This document shows positions 22,633-33,350 of a DNA stretch of 64,000 bases, piece after piece. Source of the stretch: Campanula takesimana (lineage: Eukaryota; Streptophyta; Magnoliopsida; Asterales; Campanulaceae); the NCBI GenBank assembly GCA_026119855.1, contig JAOWBW010000424.1, positions 806,001 through 870,000 of the forward strand, written 5' to 3'. A program made the translations under genes and the position numbers. Position 1 is the stretch's first letter; each line of letters opens with the position of its first letter. The notes under the pieces are model-generated. The model had not been told where the DNA came from. It made no database searches and saw nothing but the letters and a program-made list of their open reading frames with translations.

Positions 22633-24643
22633 TTATTTGGGGTTGAGATTGGACACATTGACTCTGGCTTTTGCTTTTCTGCTTTTTACCCACTTGAAGT
22701 ATTCCCGTGTATGAATGCCTACAATTTCCCACACATAATTCCCCCTGTTAATTAATTCTGGGAGAACCCATCGGCTATTTGAGGCTCCCTTGTTCTTTTT
22801 CTTTTTCACTTTTGGGCTCTTTTTCTTCTTACTAGTACCTGTAGAACAAGAAGAAGCAAAGGGGGTACCAGATTTTATATGAGGCACCGACTTCTCAATG
22901 AAGTGGTCTAGGGGGTGAAACGGGCCATCACTAGAATGGTGTTCGTCGGCCTTATGGGATATGTCCCTGATATGAACGTCCGCATTATCCCTAGTTTTCT
23001 CACCACCATTCAACACACTCTCCAATTTCCCACTATCTCTCTCATGCCCTACATGCTCAGGTACGCACTCAACTACCTCATCCACAAAATTACATGAGTC
23101 CTCATCAGTCAAAGGATGTTTCATGATGTCATGCACAGGGATCTCTAAATGTTCATTGGCCACACACATTGATAATGTCCCATTCCCCACATTAATTATT
23201 GTGTTGGTGGTCGCCATGAATGGTCGCCCAAGCAATATGGGAGATTCACGGTGATCGCCAACATTATTAACAGTTTCAAGAACGATGAAATCTACAGGGA
23301 CAATTAACTTGCCTACTTGAACTAAAACATCCTCCACAATACCCAACGGTCGTCTAATGGAACGATCAGCAAGTTGAAGGGTCAATGTAGTGGGTTTTAG
23401 CTCAGGCAAGCCTAACTCAAGATACTTGTGATATGGAAATAAATTTATGCTAGCACCAAGATCTAACATCGCCTTCACCTTGGTAGAATCCCCCAAAGTA
23501 ATGGAAATTGTGAAACTTCCGGGGTCCTTTTGTTTAGGTGGGAGGTCTTGTCGAACCACAGCACTAGCACTCTCTCCCATGATCAATTTCTCCTCTTTCC
23601 CATACTTAGGTTTCCTGGAGTTAATTTCTTTGAAAAACTTGGCATAAGCAGGGATATTTTTTATCACATTCAACAACGGGAGATTAATATTAACTTTTGA
23701 AAACACCTCATATAACTCCGACATTTGTTTATTCAACTTGTGCCTCATAAAACTTCCAGGAAACGGCATAGGAGGTACATATGGCTTGGGAGTGGGAGTC
23801 TCAGTATTAGGATTTTTTCCCATTCCATTTGTACCTTTATCAACAACATTACTCTCAAGAATCTCAATAGCAGGAGAAGATGTAGCTACAGGGAGTACCT
23901 CATTATTTACCTGATTGCCATTATGTAGGACAGTAATGGCCATGGCTTGCTGCCCTTGACTTGGGAAAGTTCCCGGTTTATGTCCTTGCTGACCCACAGC
24001 TAGTTGACCAATCTGGGTCTCCAACTTTTTGTTGACAGCATCCTGCTGCTTCTCACGCTGCTCCATCATCATTTTCATTTGTTGCTGCTCTTGCATCATG
24101 GACTTCATCATATCCTCCAGAGATTGCTTGGGCTGCTGTTCTGGATTCCCTTGTGGGGGAGGAGGATAGAGAGGTTTCTGCTGCTGATACTGAATTCCTG
24201 AGTTACCCCTCCAAGAAAAATTGGGGTGGTTTTTCCAATCTGGATTATAAGTATTAGAATACATACCACCTTGATTTTGCCTTGGGGGTACCCTTGCATC
24301 GCATTCACCTGTTCAGAATCAAACTGTGCAACAACCGGACAACCATTAGTAGCATGAGTGTTAGATCCACAGTTAGCACAGAAATCAGATACTACATTAG
24401 CACTTGAGGACGACATATTAGAATTCATTTTAGCCATGTTTTGGTTTAACAAAGACACCTGCCTAGTGAACTCATCCATACAACTCAACTCATGCACTCC
24501 CCTAGGTTTCCCTCTAGAGCCTTTTTCTTGCGAATTGGCCCCCAACATCTCGAATAATTATTGGGTTTGCTCAACAGTTTGGGCTCCTAGAAAGCCGCCT
24601 GCTGCGTTGTTGAGCATAGCTTGGTCTGCTACAGTTAACCCAC
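22633..24643 (-). pseudogene. gag-pro: Athila-like gag C-terminus and protease
   Basis: On the minus strand, from 24643: gag C-terminal sequence (LTVADQAMLNNAAGGFLGAQ), a TAA near 24560, then ANSQEKGSRGK. A CCHC knuckle CANCGSNTHATNGC follows (24339-24380). A frame change near 24290 precedes MYSNTYNPDWKNHPNFSW and a 543-codon open frame. That frame has a Gln/Met-rich coiled stretch (residues 25-75) and a retropepsin region with MLDLGASINLFP (Asp codon 23461-23463) and LLGRPFMATT. The Asp-Leu-Gly form is usual in Athila. The last 100 residues, basic then GNYVWEIVGIHTREYFKW, end in a genuine stop. They resemble neither RT nor integrase to me, so this looks like a gag-protease-only product. Confidence 0.75.
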
Positions 24644-26121
24644 TGTAAGGATCCCGCCCCAAAAAAATAAACACGAGCACGTTTCAAGGGCGAAATACCA
24701 AACGTGGGAACCGGACCAATTTAATGGAGTCGCCATATTTTGTTAATTTTAAACCCAACAAAATGACAAAGGTTTGAGTTCAAAGGTTTGGAGGTCAGGT
24801 TACAACTTGGGAAGAGTTTTTACGTCCTCCCAAGTTGCCTCGGACAAAGCTGAGTCTCCCCTTGTTAGTTAACAAAACTGCATGTGTGTGTGTGTGTTTT
24901 AACGGAAAATCATTGTTTTAACTTTTTATTTATCTTTTCAACTGAAAAAAGGGGTTTGTTTGACAAGAAAACAGAAGACAGAAGGGCCAAATGGTCAGTC
25001 TCCCCATACGGCCAAAGTAGCCGTACGGATGGGGAGACCAATCCTGGGATTTTACAGTTTATTCAAGCAACAGTCTAGTTCCAGGCAGAAATAGAGCATT
25101 CTGCTCGAACTGGACCAAACTGTTCTGATTCCAGTTTGTTATTCCAACACAAAACAACATTAACAACTCATTCCTATGCCATTTGATCATCAAAGAACCT
25201 CCCAAAACAAGAGTTTGGGCATGATCAAAGGCAATCATGGGAGAAACATGAAAAAGGTGGCCAATATGCCCTTTTGAGCCATAGTGACCATTTGATGAGT
25301 AAATATTGAAACTTTACCATCAAAATGGCTCTTCTAGGCAAGATTAATCCTTTAGGGACAAGAACAAACCATAAAGATTGGATCTTTATTACCCAAACTT
25401 GGGAATTTTGGGCTAGATCAAGGTGATGAGGATAAAGATTGAGACTTTATCCTCAACATGATCATCATAGCTTAAAATGAGCAAAATGAACAACAAGAGC
25501 ATCATCCATGACAAGAATGTAAATGAACAATCAACAAGCCATGATCAAACTAGGTTTGAACCTCTTCCACACAAAGTTTGGAGGGCACCTTTGATCATCT
25601 CATGGCTTGGACTAGGAAATATCAATAATAATAGATATATGTATATTGCTTGAATGGACAAGACTTGCAAGAATGTAAAGGTCAACAATAAATGACAAGA
25701 TCAAAGATAAATAGAGTTCTTAGATGAAGAGAAGGGAGGGGGAGGAGGTAGATTTACCTATCTTGGTTTAGGCCAATCTTCCTTTCTCTCTTTCACTCTT
25801 TGTTCACTCTTACTCACACTATTCTGAGGTGAATTCGACAGAGTTACCTTAGTTCTAATGTTTCTCCCCCTGAAATGATCACCAAGGGGTTCTATTTATA
25901 GGGACTGAGGGTGCCCAAACCAGCCATACGGCTAGACCCCTCTAGTACCCAAAGCATCCGTACGGCTCAGCCTGGCGAGCTTCTGGATTTTTCCAATTTT
26001 ATACCAGAGTAGTCCTGGAATTTATAGCTTATCCTAGGGAGGTCCTGGCCTATTAGCTTATCCCTGAAACGGTGCTAAGGCTACCTCTAAGATAGGTTGG
26101 CTTCAGATTGAGGTACTTACA
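24644..26121 (-). repeat. Ogre-like 3' LTR
   Basis: 1478 bp, TGTAAG...CTTACA (6-bp inverted ends). It contains (TG)n near 24881-24897, a TATA box, and the CCGTACGG-type words at 25013-25027, 25924-25933 and 25959-25967. Confidence 0.75.
25891..25901 (-). promoter_or_regulatory. Ogre-like LTR TATA box
   Basis: The minus strand reads ctataaatag within an LTR whose end lies 220 bases upstream on that strand. Placement and wording fit an LTR promoter. Confidence 0.55.
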
Positions 26122-26243
26122 GAGCCCCTCGGTAACGTCTCTTCGAAGGAGCGGGGTTGTCCTTAGAAATAAGCATCCCAATCTGGCGGGACGACGGCTT
26201 TAACCGATTTTGGTTGCATGGCTGGACCTAGTGGTATAGGATT

Positions 26244-26285
26244 CCTACGTATCCCATTCGCGGGGAATCAAGCCTAACGTAGTTC
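26244..26285. other. Two-stem CCTACGT...CGTAG motif, copy 1
   Basis: CCTACGT (26244-26250) pairs with ACGTAG (26277-26282). Between them TCCC/GGGA forms an inner hairpin, and aatcaag-c precedes the right arm. Copies 2 and 3 lie in the same element. Confidence 0.5.
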
Positions 26286-26339
26286 GGAGGTACGCGGGGT
26301 TACTTAGATCCGCAAGGAGGCATGACTCTAGGGGTCAGA

Positions 26340-27395
26340 GGCAAGGCATGGTCAACTTGGCTCTATGGGAGAGGGTTGACATGCTGGGGATACGGTCAAC
26401 TTGACTCTACAGGAGAGGGTTGACTTACACAGGATAGATTTTTAATGGGCTTACGTCGGGGATGGCCTATGGTGACTATTCTAAGTCCAAGCTTGACCGG
26501 GGTCAACTCCATCTTTTGGGAGATTGACGGGAAAACTGGTCTTACGTCCCTCTAAGGACTGCCGGGACAAAGGCTCTAGCCTATAACGACTATTCTAAGT
26601 CATAGCTTGACCGGGGTCAACTCCATCTTTGGGGAGATTGACGGGAAAACTGGTCTTACGTCCCTCTAAGGACTGCCGGGACAAAGGCTCTAGCCTATAA
26701 CGACTATTCTAAGTCATAGCTTGACCGGGGTTAACTCCATCTTTAGGGAGATTGACGGGAAAACTGGTCTTACGTCCCTCTAAAGACTGCCGAGACAAAG
26801 GCTCTAGCCTATAACGACTATTCTAAGTCATAGCTTGACCGGGGTCAACTCCATCTTTAGGGAGATTGACGGGAAAACTGGTCTTACGTCCCTCTAAGGA
26901 CTGCCGGGACAAAGGCTCTAGCCTATAACGACTATTCTAAGTCATAGCTTGACCGGGGTCAACTCCATCTTTGGGAGATTGACGGGAAAACTACGTCCCT
27001 CTAAGGACTGCCGGGACAAAGGCTCTAGCCTATAACGACTATTCTAAGTCATAGCTTGACCGGGGTCAACTCCATCTTTGGGGAGATTGACGGGAAAACT
27101 GGTCTTACGTCCCTCTAAGGACTGCCGGGACAAAGGCTCTAGCCTATAACAACTATTCTAAGTCATAGCTTGACCGGGGTCAACTCCATCTTTGGGGAGA
27201 TTGACGGGAAAACTGGTCTTACGTCCCTCTAAGGACTGCCGGGACAAAGGCTCTAGCCTATAACGACTATTCTAAGTCATAGCTTGACCGGGGTCAACTC
27301 CATCTTTGGGGAGATTGACGGGAAAACTGGTCTTACGCCCCTCTAAGGACTGCCGAGTCAAAACATTCGAGTCAACTCCACCTTTGGGGAGTTTA
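26340..27395. repeat. 114-bp tandem array with GTCAA...TTGAC hairpins
   Basis: The word cttgaccgggg recurs at 26492, 26606, 26720, 26834, 26948, 27055, 27169 and 27283. This gives a 114-bp period, with one unit shortened to 107. Each unit contains GTCAACTCC...GGAGATTGAC and GTCC...GGAC inverted repeats. Related but diverged hairpins (GTCAACTTG, CTCT/AGAG) precede the array from 26340. It lies in the element's 3' untranslated region; such arrays can seed satellite DNA. Confidence 0.85.
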
Positions 27396-27440
27396 ACAAG
27401 GCGATCTGGTCTTACGTCCCACTAAGGACTGCCGGGATAA

Positions 27441-27570
27441 AGGTTCTAGCCTATAATGACTATTCTGAGTCAAGGTTTTAATCTAAATGGTCACTCGGGG
27501 GATGAAGGTTTTAATCTAAAGGGGTCACTCTGGGGACGAAGGTTTTTTAACCTAAAGGGTCACTCGGGGG
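27441..27570. repeat. Short tandem repeat, about 37 bp, three units
   Basis: Units of gaaggttttaatctaaagg plus gtcactcgggggac recur three times with small changes, between the 114-bp and 63-bp arrays of the same element. Confidence 0.6.
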
Positions 27571-27920
27571 ACGAAGATTTGGTCAAGCCTACACTGCGAG
27601 ATGGTTGACACATTTTCTTGATACCGGGAAAGAGCCTAGGGGTGACCTTCAAGACTCATTGCGGACAAAAAGGGTCCAAGACTTTGGAAAAATCATTTTG
27701 AGGGGAGATCAAAAGCATTTTGCTTGAAACATTGTCTTTGATAAATGATGCCAAATGGCCAAATTTGAAAATGCTTACTTTTGAAGGCAAATCTTTTAAC
27801 GAAACATGTTTAGTCAAATTTTGGTTTTAACTTAACCGCGAGGTTTATATGCATAAAGTCCTTTTGAGCTTTGTCCATTCTTAGGAGCGGTCGGGAGTAG
27901 CGAAACCTCTTGTTGTCGAT

Positions 27921-28165
27921 GTCGGGGTAGCCCCATGTCCTTGTTCCTATTGATGGTGACGTAGCCCCAATGTCATTGAATGTGTCGGGGTAACCCCATG
28001 TCCTTATTGCTGTTGATGGTGGCATAGCCCCCATGTCATTGAATGTGTCGGGGTAACCCCATGTCCTTATTGCTGTTGATGGTGGCATAGCCCCCACATC
28101 ATTGAATGTCTCGGAGTAGCCCCATGTCCTTGTGGAGGTAGCCCCAATGTCGTCCTCCGACTTTT
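27921..28165. repeat. 63-bp tandem array, open on the minus strand
   Basis: gtcggggta recurs at 27921, 27984 and 28047, with a weaker unit near 28110: a 63-bp period. Because 63 is divisible by three, the minus strand has a repeating 21-residue frame (GAMPPSTAIRTWGYPDTFND). No start context or domain supports a protein, so I treat it as noncoding. Confidence 0.75.
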
Positions 28166-28250
28166 GATGTTGGCGTGGACCTGTTGTCGTCTCGCGGCTT
28201 TTGATGACGTTAGGAACCCATCCCTTTTTTCATGACGCACTCTTTCTTTT

Positions 28251-28360
28251 GCCTAGGCCGCCCTTTCGGGTTTTCAACCTAGCGGGCATCTCTTTTGCGT
28301 CTTTATGGCACACCCTGTTTTTTGCCTAGGCCGCCCTTACGGGTTTTCAACCTAGCGGGC
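28251..28360 (-). other. Two tandem CTAGG hairpins with GAAA and GTAA loops
   Basis: Copies at 28251-28287 and 28324-28360. On the minus strand each has CTAGG/CCTAG outer arms around CCC-GAAA-GGG (first) or CCC-GTAA-GGG (second). Both loops obey the GNRA rule, so the one loop substitution preserves the structure class. A poly-T run on the plus strand (about 28382-28403) flanks them, as in the Athila-like LTR copy. Confidence 0.55.
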
Positions 28361-28890
28361 TACTTTTTTGGTGCCTTTCTTCTTTTTTTTTTTTTTTTTT
28401 TTTATATAAGTGATCCAGCCAACTTGATAGAACGAGGACTTAATATATCTTTTGGAGGAGACATGCAATGGCCTTTATTTAGGCGGGAGAGAGTCCCTTT
28501 ATTTTGGTGAACAATGTATTATCATGGAACGGGAGGAAGCCTTGCTCGACAGAATACAAGTGTTTGGCTCTTTCCTAAGATGTAGAGAGAAGAAGACTTG
28601 TTGAGACATTTGAAACTTGCCCTAGTTAATATCATCAAATGATTGCTGGAATGGACCATGTTTATTATTAAGTCAAGATTATAACAAGCAATTAGCCTTA
28701 ACATGTATAAATGTTGTGATCAATTAAGATTAAGATTCGATCAATGGCAAGATCAAAAGGTGTTTATGGGGAGATTGGTCATTATCTGGGAAATTGGTCA
28801 TTGATGGGACCAAGGGAAGAGAACCGGGTCATTTTGGGAGGATCGAGGTTTGATGGATTCATTTCATGCTGTGACCGGACCCGAAGGTTG

Positions 28891-28933
28891 CCTACGTTCC
28901 CCTCAGTTTGAGGAGCTCAGGTCGCCGTAGTTC
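28891..28933. other. Two-stem CCTACGT...CGTAG motif, copy 2
   Basis: CCTACGT (28891-28897) and CCGTAG (28925-28930) enclose a different inner hairpin, CCTCA-gtt-TGAGG. gctcaggtc precedes and ttcgg follows the right arm, as in copy 3. Confidence 0.55.
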
Positions 28934-30672
28934 GGCCGTGGGGCCTTCTTTTGCTGGGGTTGGTGTCCTTTCGAAGGATGTTGTTGCTTTGCTGATGTAG
29001 ATCGCTTTTCTTTGCGGTGAACTCCTCGGGATGTTCTTTGAGGTGGACTTTTGCAGTGAACTTGGTGAGCTTTGAGGTAAACGTCCTCTTTGCCAATATT
29101 CATTTGCTTTCCTTTTTTCCATTATCCATTTCTTTCTCTCTTATCATTTTTTAGAGAGAGGGGAAACATTAGCCCCAACTTGCTATCTTGGACATTGGCT
29201 CATTTGTAGCCCCTTGGTGGAATTCTGCCACTTCTTACTTTGACTTTTGAAGATCTGGGAAGTCCTTTGCTTGGTTGCGCACGCGCGATCGTGGTTGAAT
29301 CTTGGTGGTTGAGCAACAACACCCTCGCCTTTTCATTGTCGCGGGATGCCTTTGATGCGCATCAAGGATTTATATAGGAAATGTGTATCGGGTTGTGTAT
29401 CGGGGTAATGTATGAGGGAAGATTTGCCATTGATGGTTTCTTCATGCCAATTGATCACAACATTTATTCATATCAAGATTAATTGTTTGCATTTGGCACT
29501 TTTCATTTGTGTTAGGTCCATTCATCCTTAATGAGTCGTCATTGACTAGTATGCTTAGAAGTCAATTCATCATTTTGGGGACGTAGCAATCAATTGATAA
29601 TAACAAGCAAGGCAATTTCAAGAGTAAACATATATTGCAAATAATGTCTCAAGTCTAGAGAGAAGAGAAGGAAAATGACTCTTTTATTTAGATAACTTTG
29701 TACATACATGTCCAAGTGCGGAACTCTGTAAAAATAAAAAGACACGGTCCAGAATGGACTCCTTTTTTTTTTTCTAGAACCTACGAGGCTGGAAGACTCA
29801 CATTTTTTTTTTAAGGATGGGTTCCCATGAAGCACGATGATCCATTTTCTCCCACAATTGTTGGAGGGGTTGTCAGCGGCATATTCCATGTCTTCCACGG
29901 GGAACTCGGGTTCCATGTCGTCGGGAAAGATGTCGCGAGGCCTCCACTTGGCTTGGCGTTGCAATTGCCGGGGTCGTCTACTCATGAGGGCGAGTTGGGA
30001 GCTTGCCTGTTGGCCAAGCCTTTTGGTGATTCCTTTTCAAGGTGCGTAATCTCTATGCATTGCATTCGGCGAGAGTATGGATTTCCCTGTGATGTAATCA
30101 CCTTTGGCCTTCCGAAGCTTGGGCTTCTTCTTGTAGACGGTGTCCCAATTGTTTGATCTCATTGCTCATGTGGACGGTTGTTTCGAACGCCAATTCGGAT
30201 GTGGTCTCCTTGGTCAATGCTTCCAGTGGACAGAACCGCGAAAGACTTTTAGCATATTAAACCTCAAGGTGAAATTATAACCATGATTTGAGAAAAATGC
30301 TTCATTATCGGATTAGCTTTTTAGGAAAAACTTGATCTTTTATTTTAAGAAAACTTGATCTCCATTTTTTTATTTTTATTATTATTATTTTTTTTTTTAT
30401 TTATTTATTTTTTTTTTTTTTTTTGGAAGACACACCTTTGTTTTGAGTGAAAGACTCACACACATTTTTTTGTAAGCTTTTGACAAGGCAAAAATGGCAA
30501 TAATAATCTTATTAAGAGAACTGATAATGGACCCAAATGGTCACCACATGGCATCAACCGGGGAGTCAAGACTTTAACCAAACCTAACAGACATCTTAAC
30601 CGACTTTTCCTAAAGACTTATCATACGCCCTAAAAGCAACTGGCTCTTCCTAAGGATGAAAACAGACTCCTT
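28934..30672. other. Ogre-like 3' region, no gene seen
   Basis: Noncoding interior of the element, with homopolymer T stretches (30361-30424) and short open frames without domains. A 131-codon minus-strand frame at 29590-29985 starts with an Arg-rich segment but has no recognisable fold. RT and integrase, expected downstream of gag, are absent. Confidence 0.6.
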
Positions 30673-32265
30673 CTAAGGGGAGGTTGATAGGAGAGGTTTC
30701 GGAACTCCGTCGTTTGCTGTGGCAACCGCAACACCATTCATTTCCCAACCCGGGGCGTTCGGCCCTTCAGACATTTTCTGTGCCACTGATATTTTCCAAA
30801 CGCCTTCTGTCGTTTCGGCTTTGCTGATTTTAGGAACCACCATTTGGGACACTGATTTTGTCAATTTTTCCACAACAGGCTCTCCCACTTTGGGATTGAC
30901 AACTCTGTCAACCATGGGCTCTTTTTCCTTGGGGCGGACACACTCCATTTATCGATCATCGGGGAAGTCACAGATTTGAGCATGTTGACGCTCGGGTCAT
31001 TGGCTGTGTCGGGGGTGTGGGGGCGTCCAAGCTTCCCCTTCTCAATTAGTTTCGAGATGATGCGTCTTATGGCAGTGCAATCATTGGTATCATGGCCGTG
31101 GTAGTTGTGAAAGGCACACCTTTGGGTCTTGTCTCGACGTTTTTTAAGATTCTTTGGCCGAAAATCTTCGAGGGGCCACATGAGGCCTTGTTTGACCAAT
31201 CCTTCAAATACTTTGCTTATGGGCATTCCGAAATCCTCAAACTTTGTGAAATGGAGCTTGGCTCGGCCCTTGGCTTTTCTTTCATTGTTGACCGCAGTGT
31301 GGTGGGGATGAGAATCACCGCTACTCAATGCAAAGGGGTGCCCATCAAGTGTCCTTTCAAACTTAGCTTCCATTTGCCTTCTTTTTCCCAACAACGTACC
31401 CGACTGAGGTCCAACATAAGGATTCTGTGGAAGTGCATGGGTGTAGGAATACCCATAACCTTGGTTGCTTGCAGGAATATACATTTGAGGCATGCAAGGA
31501 GCTTGTGGTCCAAAAGGTCTTGGATTATAGAAATGATACGGGCCACCCCAGAATCTCATCGAAAAATCTGGTGGAGGCAAGTTAGTGATGCCTAGTCGGG
31601 TATCCATGTATGGTTTAAACAGTGACTGATCTCTGGTGACTTGTTGATGGCATTGAATCGAGAAGGGACACGATTGGGAAGGTGTTGTGAGTATGATGCT
31701 TGAGGCGTAACTGGTGTGAACAGTGGTTTGCGGGCCTTTTGAGTGGGTTGTTTTGGGGTTTTATAGGAGGTGTCTTATGGGAGATGTTGGATTTGGGATG
31801 AGGCGGAGTGAGGAAGATTTGAGTGAGAGGCTCGTTGTGGACGACGGCGTGTTGGGGCGAAGAAATGGAGGTCTCGGTATTTTGATGAGATGGAGGGGGA
31901 AATCTTTGGTTACAATCTGGGGGTCGGGTAGCTTCCACCCTTTCATTATGGTTGGTCACCTTGGTGAATGGCCCATCAATTTGAAACAGAGCTGTAACAC
32001 CTCTTTGCCTCGTCGACTCATCAGACGGAGTTTGCGTTTCTCTGTGGCTATATGTGATGACTTCTTTCTCAGCCCCGGGGGTTTCTGAAGCTTGGAACAA
32101 CTCTTCGTTCGTTAGGCCATCCAAATTATCCGCGGCGTCATTTCTCAAGCTACTGTCCACTGAAGTGATCTTTCTGAGGTACCGGATTGGAGAGGTTGTA
32201 GTGACCGGGGAACTTTCTGACTCCACACGCACCAGTCGGCGACATGATGCTCTCTTCCACTTCAT
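30673..32265 (-). pseudogene. gag: Ogre/Tat-like gag remnant (no capsid core seen)
   Basis: Three minus-strand frames form one broken gene. 32265-31615 is a Ser/Pro/His-rich N-terminal part without a clear capsid core. A one-base shift near 31617 leads into 31607-30861. That part holds a Pro/Tyr/Gly-rich linker, then FEDFGMPISKVFEGLVKQG and a knuckle-like CAFHNYHGHDTNDC (31077-31118) before a helix ISKLIEKGKL. These are typical of the Tat-lineage gag C-terminus. A further shift near 30950 leads into a Lys/Val/Glu-rich tail ending at 30673. The usual Retrotrans_gag capsid wording is not visible, so the product probably could not assemble particles alone. Confidence 0.65.
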
Positions 32266-32373
32266 CTAAGCCACGGAAAAAAAAGGTAGTTTAGGATCGG
32301 GTAAACATTGGGTGAACACTTGGGTTAAAGACACACGTGTCTCTATTTGGGATATTTGACCGGGCCGAAGTTG

Positions 32374-32438
32374 CCTACGTTTCCCTCACCACGAGGGAGG
32401 GGGTCCCACGTGATGAGAGGCTCAGGTCACCGTAGTTC
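32374..32438. other. Two-stem CCTACGT...CGTAG motif, copy 3
   Basis: CCTACGT (32374-32380) and CCGTAG (32430-32435) enclose CCCTC-accac-GAGGG. A 20-base insertion precedes ctcaggtcac. It stands upstream of the gag remnant, next to the 52-bp array. Confidence 0.55.
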
Positions 32439-32479
32439 GAACGGGTTTAGAATATTAAGAGGGAAGGACGAACACGACT

Positions 32480-33350
32480 AATGTCTTAACGAGAATTCAT
32501 CCAAGGACTTGACTGGCTTCCTAGGGGACTATTCTTAGAATTTAACGGGATCTTTGCGGGGACCTAGGGGACTTTGCCTGGGTCTCAACGGGGATCTTAA
32601 CGAGGGTCTTGAAGGATAACATGGATCCGTCCAAAGACTTAACGGGACTTGACGGAGGTCTTGAAGGATAACATGGATCCTTCCAAGACTAAACGGGACT
32701 AATCAAAAGTCTTGGAGGATAACATAGATCCGTCCAAAGGCTAAACGGGACTATTCAAAAGTCTTGAAGGATAACATGGATCCGTCCAAAGATTAAACGG
32801 GACTAATCAAAAAGTCTTGGAGGATAACATGGATCCGTCCAAAGACTAAACGGGACTAATCAAAAGTCTTGGAGGATAACATAGATCCGTCCAAAGGCTA
32901 AACGGGACTATTCAAAAGACTTGGAGGATAACATGGATCCGTCCAAAGATTAACGGGACTATTCAAAAGACTTGGAGGATAACATGGATCCGTCCAAAGA
33001 TTAAACGGGACTAATCAAAAGTCTCGGAGGATAACATGGATCCGTCCAAAGACTAAACGGGACTAATCAAAAGTCTCGGAGGATAACATAGATCCATCCA
33101 AAGGCTAAACGGGACTATTTAAAAGTCTTGGAGGATAACATGGATCCGTCCAAAGATTAAACGGGACTAATCAAAAGTCTTGGAGGATAACATGGATCCG
33201 TCCAAAGACTAAACGGGACTAATCAAAAGTCTTGGAGGATAACATGGGACTAATCAAAAGTCTTGGAGGATAACATGGATCCATCCAAAGGCTTAACGGG
33301 ACTTGACGGAGGTCTTCAAGGATAACATGGATCCTTCCAAAGAATTAACG
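32480..33350. repeat. 52-bp tandem array in the leader of the Ogre-like element
   Basis: ggataacatggatccgtcc recurs every 51-53 bases (for example 32666, 32717, 32769, 32822, 32874), for about 14-16 units with point changes and one truncated unit near 33245. It lies between PBS and gag on the element's sense strand. There are no distinct spacers between the units. Confidence 0.85.

Larger units (their letters stand above)
18287..24643 (-). mobile_element. Athila-like Gypsy element without RT or integrase, 5' part missing
   Basis: On the minus strand the order is gag end, protease, then a noncoding stretch with the gggaggcaaccca word. An env-like ORF, polypurine tract and LTR follow. The gag/protease wording (NTYNPDWKNHPNFSW, LDLGASINLFP) is that of Athila. 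No RT, RNase H or integrase sequence lies between protease (ends 22633) and env-like ORF (starts 21705), so this copy is non-autonomous. The 5' end is cut inside gag by the Ogre-like LTR at 24644, and no matching remainder lies in the window. Confidence 0.8.

Noticed and set aside
22915..24201. Several 60-67-codon plus-strand frames
   Set aside because: All are complements of the Athila-like gag-protease frame.
31092..31595. 167-codon plus-strand frame
   Set aside because: It is the complement of the Ogre-like gag linker and knuckle; the minus-strand reading has recognisable gag wording and this one has none.
32480..33350. CRISPR-like regular repeats
   Set aside because: Units are directly adjacent without unique spacers, and the context is a plant retrotransposon leader.
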